This document shows positions 4,424 through 7,292 of a DNA stretch of 7,292 bases, one piece after another. Every line of letters begins with the position of its first letter. Position 1 is the first letter of the stretch. The notes beneath the pieces were generated by a model. That model worked only from the letters and a program-made list of their open reading frames with translations, was not told where the DNA came from and made no database searches. Source of the DNA: QHWK01 sp035315685 (GTDB lineage Bacteria > Acidobacteriota > Vicinamibacteria > Vicinamibacterales > CAVVIG01); NCBI GenBank assembly GCA_035315685.1, contig DATFXR010000634.1, positions 1 to 7,292 of the forward strand. The letters run 5' to 3'. Made by a program: the position numbers and the translations under genes.

Positions 4424-5581
4424 GTGCCGTCGGCCGACCTCCACGACGACCTGCGACGCGCGGTCCGCGATCTCTGCACAGCGTTTCCCGACAGCTACTG
4501 GCGCGAGCTCGATGCGGCGCGCGCCTACCCCGACGCGTTCGTCAAGGCGCTCACCGCCGCCGGCTACCTGGCCGCGCTGATTCCCGAAGAGTACGGCGGT
4601 TCCGGCCTCGGCATCGCGGAAGCGTCGATCATCCTCGAGGAGATCAACCGGAGCGGCGGCAACGCAGGTGCGTGTCACGCGCAGATGTACACGATGGGCA
4701 CGCTCCTGCGGCACGGATCCGACGCTCAGAAGCGCGCCTTTCTGCCCGGGATCGCGACCGGGGAGCTGCGGCTGCAGGCCTTCGGCGTCACCGAGCCGAC
4801 GACCGGGTCCGACACGACGCAACTGAAGACGATGGCCATGCGCAAGGGAGACGTCTATCTGGTCCGCGGGCAGAAAGTGTTCATCTCCCGCGCCGAGCAT
4901 TCCGATTTGCTGCTCCTCGTTGTGCGCACGACGCCGATCGAGCGGGTGAAGAAGCGCAGCGACGGCCTGTCGATCCTGCTCGTCGATCTTCGCGACGCAG
5001 TCGGGCACGGACTGACGATTCGTCCGCTGCGGACGATGATGAACCACGCGACGACCGAATTGTTCTTCGACGATCTCGAAGTGCCGGCGGCCGCGCTGGT
5101 CGGCGACGAGGGCCGCGGGTTCAGGTATCTGATCGACGGGCTGAACGCCGAGCGGATTCTGATTGCCGCCGAGTGCATCGGCGACGGACGCTGGTTCGTC
5201 GAGCGCGCCGCCCGGTACGCGCGCGAGCGCGTCGTCTTCAACCGGCCAATCGGACAGAACCAGGGCGTGCAGTTCCCGATCGCACGCGCGCACGTCAGCG
5301 TCGAGGCGGCAGACCTGATGCGCGTCAAGGCCGCGGACCTGTTCGATCGCGGCGCGCCATGCGGAAGCGAGGCGAACATGGCGAAACTGCTCGCCGCCGA
5401 CGCGTCCTGGGAAGCGGCCAACGTCGCCGTTCAGACGCATGGCGGCTTCGGCTTTGCCGAAGAGTACGATGTCGAACGGAAATTCCGCGAGACGCGCTTG
5501 TATCAGGTGGCGCCGATCTCGACCAATCTGATCCTCGCCTACGTCGCCGAGCACGTGCTCGGATTGCCGAGGTCGTACTGA
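4424..5581 (+). CDS. Acyl-CoA dehydrogenase
   Basis: A 385-residue FAD-dependent acyl-CoA dehydrogenase, normal length for the family. It has the helical N-terminal domain (about 1-115; AALIPEEYGGSGLGIAEASI at 50-69), the beta domain with the flavin/substrate motif QAFGVTEPTTGSD (118-130) and KVFISRA, and the C-terminal helical domain (about 228-380) with NRPIGQNQGVQFPIA and QTHGGFGFAEEYDVER. The usual C-terminal YEG(T) catalytic glutamate is replaced by LYQVAPISTN (359-368). Instead Glu243 in GLNAERILIA lies where isovaleryl- and long-chain acyl-CoA dehydrogenases carry their base, so the protein is probably active on a branched or substituted acyl-CoA. GTG 4424 is chosen from the domain start and the leaderless -10. 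Longer in-frame starts (ATG 4211, ATG 4373) would overlap the divergent TPP-enzyme remnant and add non-family sequence. The CoA-transferase and hydratase genes downstream suggest organic-acid CoA-ester catabolism. Confidence 0.95.
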   Translation: MPSADLHDDLRRAVRDLCTAFPDSYWRELDAARAYPDAFVKALTAAGYLAALIPEEYGGSGLGIAEASIILEEINRSGGNAGACHAQMYTMGTLLRHGSDAQKRAFLPGIATGELRLQAFGVTEPTTGSDTTQLKTMAMRKGDVYLVRGQKVFISRAEHSDLLLLVVRTTPIERVKKRSDGLSILLVDLRDAVGHGLTIRPLRTMMNHATTELFFDDLEVPAAALVGDEGRGFRYLIDGLNAERILIAAECIGDGRWFVERAARYARERVVFNRPIGQNQGVQFPIARAHVSVEAADLMRVKAADLFDRGAPCGSEANMAKLLAADASWEAANVAVQTHGGFGFAEEYDVERKFRETRLYQVAPISTNLILAYVAEHVLGLPRSY

Positions 5582-5589
5582 AGCGGTGA

Positions 5590-5717
5590 AAATTAAGAAT
5601 TACGAATTAAGAATTCGGACACTTGCGTCGGGTGTCGGAACATCAGCGACGTGCTGATTGTCCAATGGTTCCGACGGAAGCACGAATTCTTCATTCTTAT
5701 TTCTTAATTCTTAATTG
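5590..5717. repeat. Composite heptad inverted-repeat element, copy 3, with nested hairpin core
   Basis: The left arm 5590-5617 has four heptads (AAATTAA, GAATTAC, GAATTAA, GAATTCG). The right arm 5683-5717 has five, inverted (on the minus strand CAATTAA, GAATTAA, GAAATAA, GAATGAA, GAATTCG). The arms are thus one unit unequal, as expected of slippage. The 65-nt core differs from copies 1 and 2 and folds on itself: outer stem GTCGGAAC (5634-5641)/GTTCCGAC (5668-5675), inner stem ATCAGC (5642-5647)/GCTGAT (5653-5658) with loop GACGT, and a 9-nt bulge TGTCCAATG. The element fills nearly all of the gap between the acyl-CoA dehydrogenase stop and the CoA-transferase start, ending 6 nt before that ATG. 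It occupies the place where a ribosome binding site would normally be. Confidence 0.85.
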
Positions 5718-5723
5718 ACGCTG

Positions 5724-6899
5724 ATGGCTCCACTATCCGGCATCACTGTCGTGACGCTCGAACAGGCGGTGGCGGCGCCATTTGCGACGCGGCAACTGGC
5801 CGATCTCGGCGCGCGCGTCATCAAGATCGAGCGCCCGCGCGAAGGCGACTTCGCGCGGCACTACGACGCGACCGTCAAGGGGCTGTCAAGCCATTTCGTC
5901 TGGCTGAACCGATCGAAAGAGTCGCTGACGCTCGACGTCAAACGGCCGGAGGCGGCCGGCGTGCTCGCCCAGCTGCTGGGGCGCGCGGATGTGTTCGTGC
6001 AGAACCTCGCGCCCGGCGCGACCGCACGTCTCGGCCTGAGCGCCGATGTACTGCGCCGGCGCTACCCGCGTCTGATCGTCTGCAACCTGTCGGGATATGG
6101 ATCGACCGGCCCCTACGCGGAGCGAAAAGCTTACGACCTGCTCGTGCAGAGCGAAGTGGGGCTCGTGTCGATCACCGGGACCGAGCAGGCGCCATCGAAA
6201 GTCGGGATCTCGATCGCCGACATCGCCGCCGGTATGTACGCGTACTCGGGCATTCTCGCGGCGCTGCTCTCGCGCGCGACGTCCGGCGAGGGCACGTCCA
6301 TCGACGTCTCGCTCTTCGATGCGCTCGGCGAGTGGATGGGGTATCCCGCGTACTACACCGCATACAGCGGCACGGCGCCGCGCCGGACCGGCGCCGAGCA
6401 TGCCTCGATCGCGCCGTACGGTCCGATCCGCGCCGCCGACGGCGAACTGTTCGTGGCCGTTCAGAGCGGGCGCGAGTGGACGCGCTTCTGCGCCGATGTT
6501 CTGCAGTGGCCGGAGCTCGAGCACGACGATCGCTTTCGGACGAACTCCCTGCGCGTCGCCAACCGCAACGCCCTGCACATTGCCATCGAGTCGACGCTGG
6601 GATCGCTGACCACCGCGGACATCATCGGGCGGCTCGACAGGGCGCAGATTGCCTACGCGCGCATGAACTCCATTGCCGAGTACCTTCGGCATCCGCAGAT
6701 GATCGAGCGCGACGTGTGGCGCGACATCGATTCGCCGTCGGGTACGCTCCGGGCGACGAAGCCGCCGGTGCGGATGGCGGGCGTCGAGCCGGTGATGCGC
6801 GGCGTGCCGGCGCTCGGTCAACAGACCGACGCGATTCTCGAAGAACTGGGCGTCACCCGCGCGACGATCGCGGCGTGGCGCGCGGCGGGAGTGATTTGA
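5724..6899 (+). CDS. CaiB/BaiF family III CoA-transferase (possibly itaconate/mesaconate-type)
   Basis: A 391-residue family III CoA-transferase, which moves CoA between carboxylic acids through an enzyme-bound aspartyl intermediate. The N-terminus has the family signature: LSGITVVTLEQAVAAPFATR, then QLADLGARVIKIERP (24-38). Also present are LNRSKESLTLDVKRPEA (61-77), the VQNLAPGA loop, NLSGYGSTGPY (121-131) and KVGISIADIAAGMYA (159-173), where Asp166 is the predicted catalytic residue. GEGTSIDVSLFDAL and the C-terminal TKPPVRMAG segment complete the fold. I chose ATG 5724 because the family signature begins immediately; an in-frame TTG at 5715 lies inside the repeat. No Shine-Dalgarno is visible because repeat copy 3 abuts the start; TAATTG lies 6 nt upstream but is a poor -10. 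The hydratase gene follows after one base, so the two form an operon. A dicarboxylate substrate is inferred from the neighbours, not from the sequence alone. Confidence 0.95.
   Translation: MAPLSGITVVTLEQAVAAPFATRQLADLGARVIKIERPREGDFARHYDATVKGLSSHFVWLNRSKESLTLDVKRPEAAGVLAQLLGRADVFVQNLAPGATARLGLSADVLRRRYPRLIVCNLSGYGSTGPYAERKAYDLLVQSEVGLVSITGTEQAPSKVGISIADIAAGMYAYSGILAALLSRATSGEGTSIDVSLFDALGEWMGYPAYYTAYSGTAPRRTGAEHASIAPYGPIRAADGELFVAVQSGREWTRFCADVLQWPELEHDDRFRTNSLRVANRNALHIAIESTLGSLTTADIIGRLDRAQIAYARMNSIAEYLRHPQMIERDVWRDIDSPSGTLRATKPPVRMAGVEPVMRGVPALGQQTDAILEELGVTRATIAAWRAAGVI
6887..6891 (+). promoter_or_regulatory. Shine-Dalgarno of the MaoC-like hydratase inside the CoA-transferase end
   Basis: GGGAG lies 9 nt before ATG 6901, within the last codons of the CoA-transferase gene (stop 6897-6899). 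It supports ATG 6901 as the start and translation from a shared mRNA. Confidence 0.5.
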
Positions 6900-6900
6900 G

Positions 6901-7292
6901 ATGTCGACCAAACCCGGATGGACGGGCCGCGTGTTCGAGGATTTCGCCATCGGCGACGTCTACGAGCATCCGCTCGGACGCACGATTCTGGACGCCGACA
7001 ACATCTGGTTCACGTGCCTGACGATGAACACCAATCCGATTCATTTCGACGGCGAATACGCATCACGGACCGAGTTCAAGAAAAGGCTCGTCAATTCGTG
7101 CCTCACGCTGTCGCTCGTCACTGGACAGTCGGTCACCGATCTCACCGTCAACGCGGTCGCGAATCTCGGCTGGGACGACGTGCGGCTGCCGCATCCGGTC
7201 TTCGAAGGCGACACGATCTACGCCCGCAGCGAAGTCCTCGAGACCCGCGAATCGACATCGCGGCCAGCGGCCGGCGTCGTGCGCGTGAAGAC
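6901..7292 (+). CDS. MaoC-family enoyl-CoA hydratase (mesaconyl/itaconyl-CoA hydratase type), 3' truncated by window
   Basis: The first 130 codons of a hot-dog-fold hydratase; the right edge cuts the gene. The fragment reads MSTKPGWTGRVFEDFAIGDV with HPLGRTILDADNIWFTCLTM, then the active-site segment NTNPIHFDGEYA (43-54). His48 and Asp50 match the MaoC hydratase-2 pattern, with Asn43 where many R-hydratases have Asp. VNSCLTLSLVTGQSV, NAVANLGWDDVRLPHPVFEG and SEVLETRES are features of the subgroup that hydrates mesaconyl-CoA or itaconyl-CoA-like branched C5 CoA esters. The ATG is preceded by GGGAG at 9 nt and lies one base after the CoA-transferase stop, implying translational coupling. With the CoA-transferase it would activate and hydrate an unsaturated dicarboxylic acid. 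The exact substrate is inferred; membership of the MaoC family is firm. Confidence 0.92.
   Translation, partial: MSTKPGWTGRVFEDFAIGDVYEHPLGRTILDADNIWFTCLTMNTNPIHFDGEYASRTEFKKRLVNSCLTLSLVTGQSVTDLTVNAVANLGWDDVRLPHPVFEGDTIYARSEVLETRESTSRPAAGVVRVK

Noticed and set aside
4064..5554. A 496-codon open frame on the minus strand across the acyl-CoA dehydrogenase gene
   Set aside because: It is antisense to a full, recognisable enzyme, rich in Arg, and shows no domain. Long antisense frames are expected in high-GC coding sequence.
5886..6950. A 354-codon minus-strand open frame across the CoA-transferase gene
   Set aside because: It is antisense to a clear CaiB-family gene and shows Arg/His/Pro-rich nonsense composition, so it is a GC-driven shadow.

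Overview
The window is a high-GC, gene-dense bacterial segment with no RNA gene, transposase or CRISPR array. Its overall look suggests an uncultured soil or environmental Acidobacteriota, perhaps of the Vicinamibacteria type. The pointers are high GC, arginine- and alanine-rich proteins, YVTN propellers, cytosolic HtrA-like proteases and dispersed A+T-rich GAATTNN repeats between genes. This assignment is inference; no marker gene is present.

Left part (1-2660): the 5' end of a secreted protein, possibly of the fumarylacetoacetate hydrolase fold, runs off the left edge on the minus strand. Divergent from it is an HtrA-like trypsin-fold/PDZ protein whose catalytic His and Asp are replaced (223-1122). 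Next is a small LuxR-type regulator with only half a receiver domain and no phosphoacceptor (1229-1624). A second HtrA-like protease with an intact triad (2660-1713, minus) converges on the regulator across a long hairpin (1634-1710). Neither HtrA-like protein has a signal peptide, so both are predicted cytosolic. A pseudoprotease, a phosphorylation-independent regulator and an active protease side by side form the most unusual gene group here.

Middle (2661-4423): a secreted YVTN/YncE-like beta-propeller (3802-2828, minus) is bracketed by two composite inverted-repeat elements whose arms are built of 7-bp GAATTNN units. Beyond the second lies a decayed thiamine-diphosphate enzyme (acetolactate synthase type). 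Only its N-terminal about 70 and C-terminal about 45 codons remain recognisable, joined near a perfect 12-bp palindrome that contains an in-frame stop.

Right part (4424-7292): a plus-strand run of acyl-CoA dehydrogenase, CaiB/BaiF family III CoA-transferase and MaoC-type enoyl-CoA hydratase (cut by the right edge). A third heptad-repeat element sits between the first two genes. CoA-transferase, hydratase and dehydrogenase together suggest catabolism of a branched dicarboxylate such as itaconate or mesaconate. A CitE-like citramalyl-CoA lyase would be expected just outside the window.

Start sites: three genes (active HtrA, propeller, acyl-CoA dehydrogenase) lack a Shine-Dalgarno but have a TANNNT hexamer exactly 6 nt before the start codon, as expected of leaderless mRNAs. 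The two edge genes have purine-rich ribosome binding sites.
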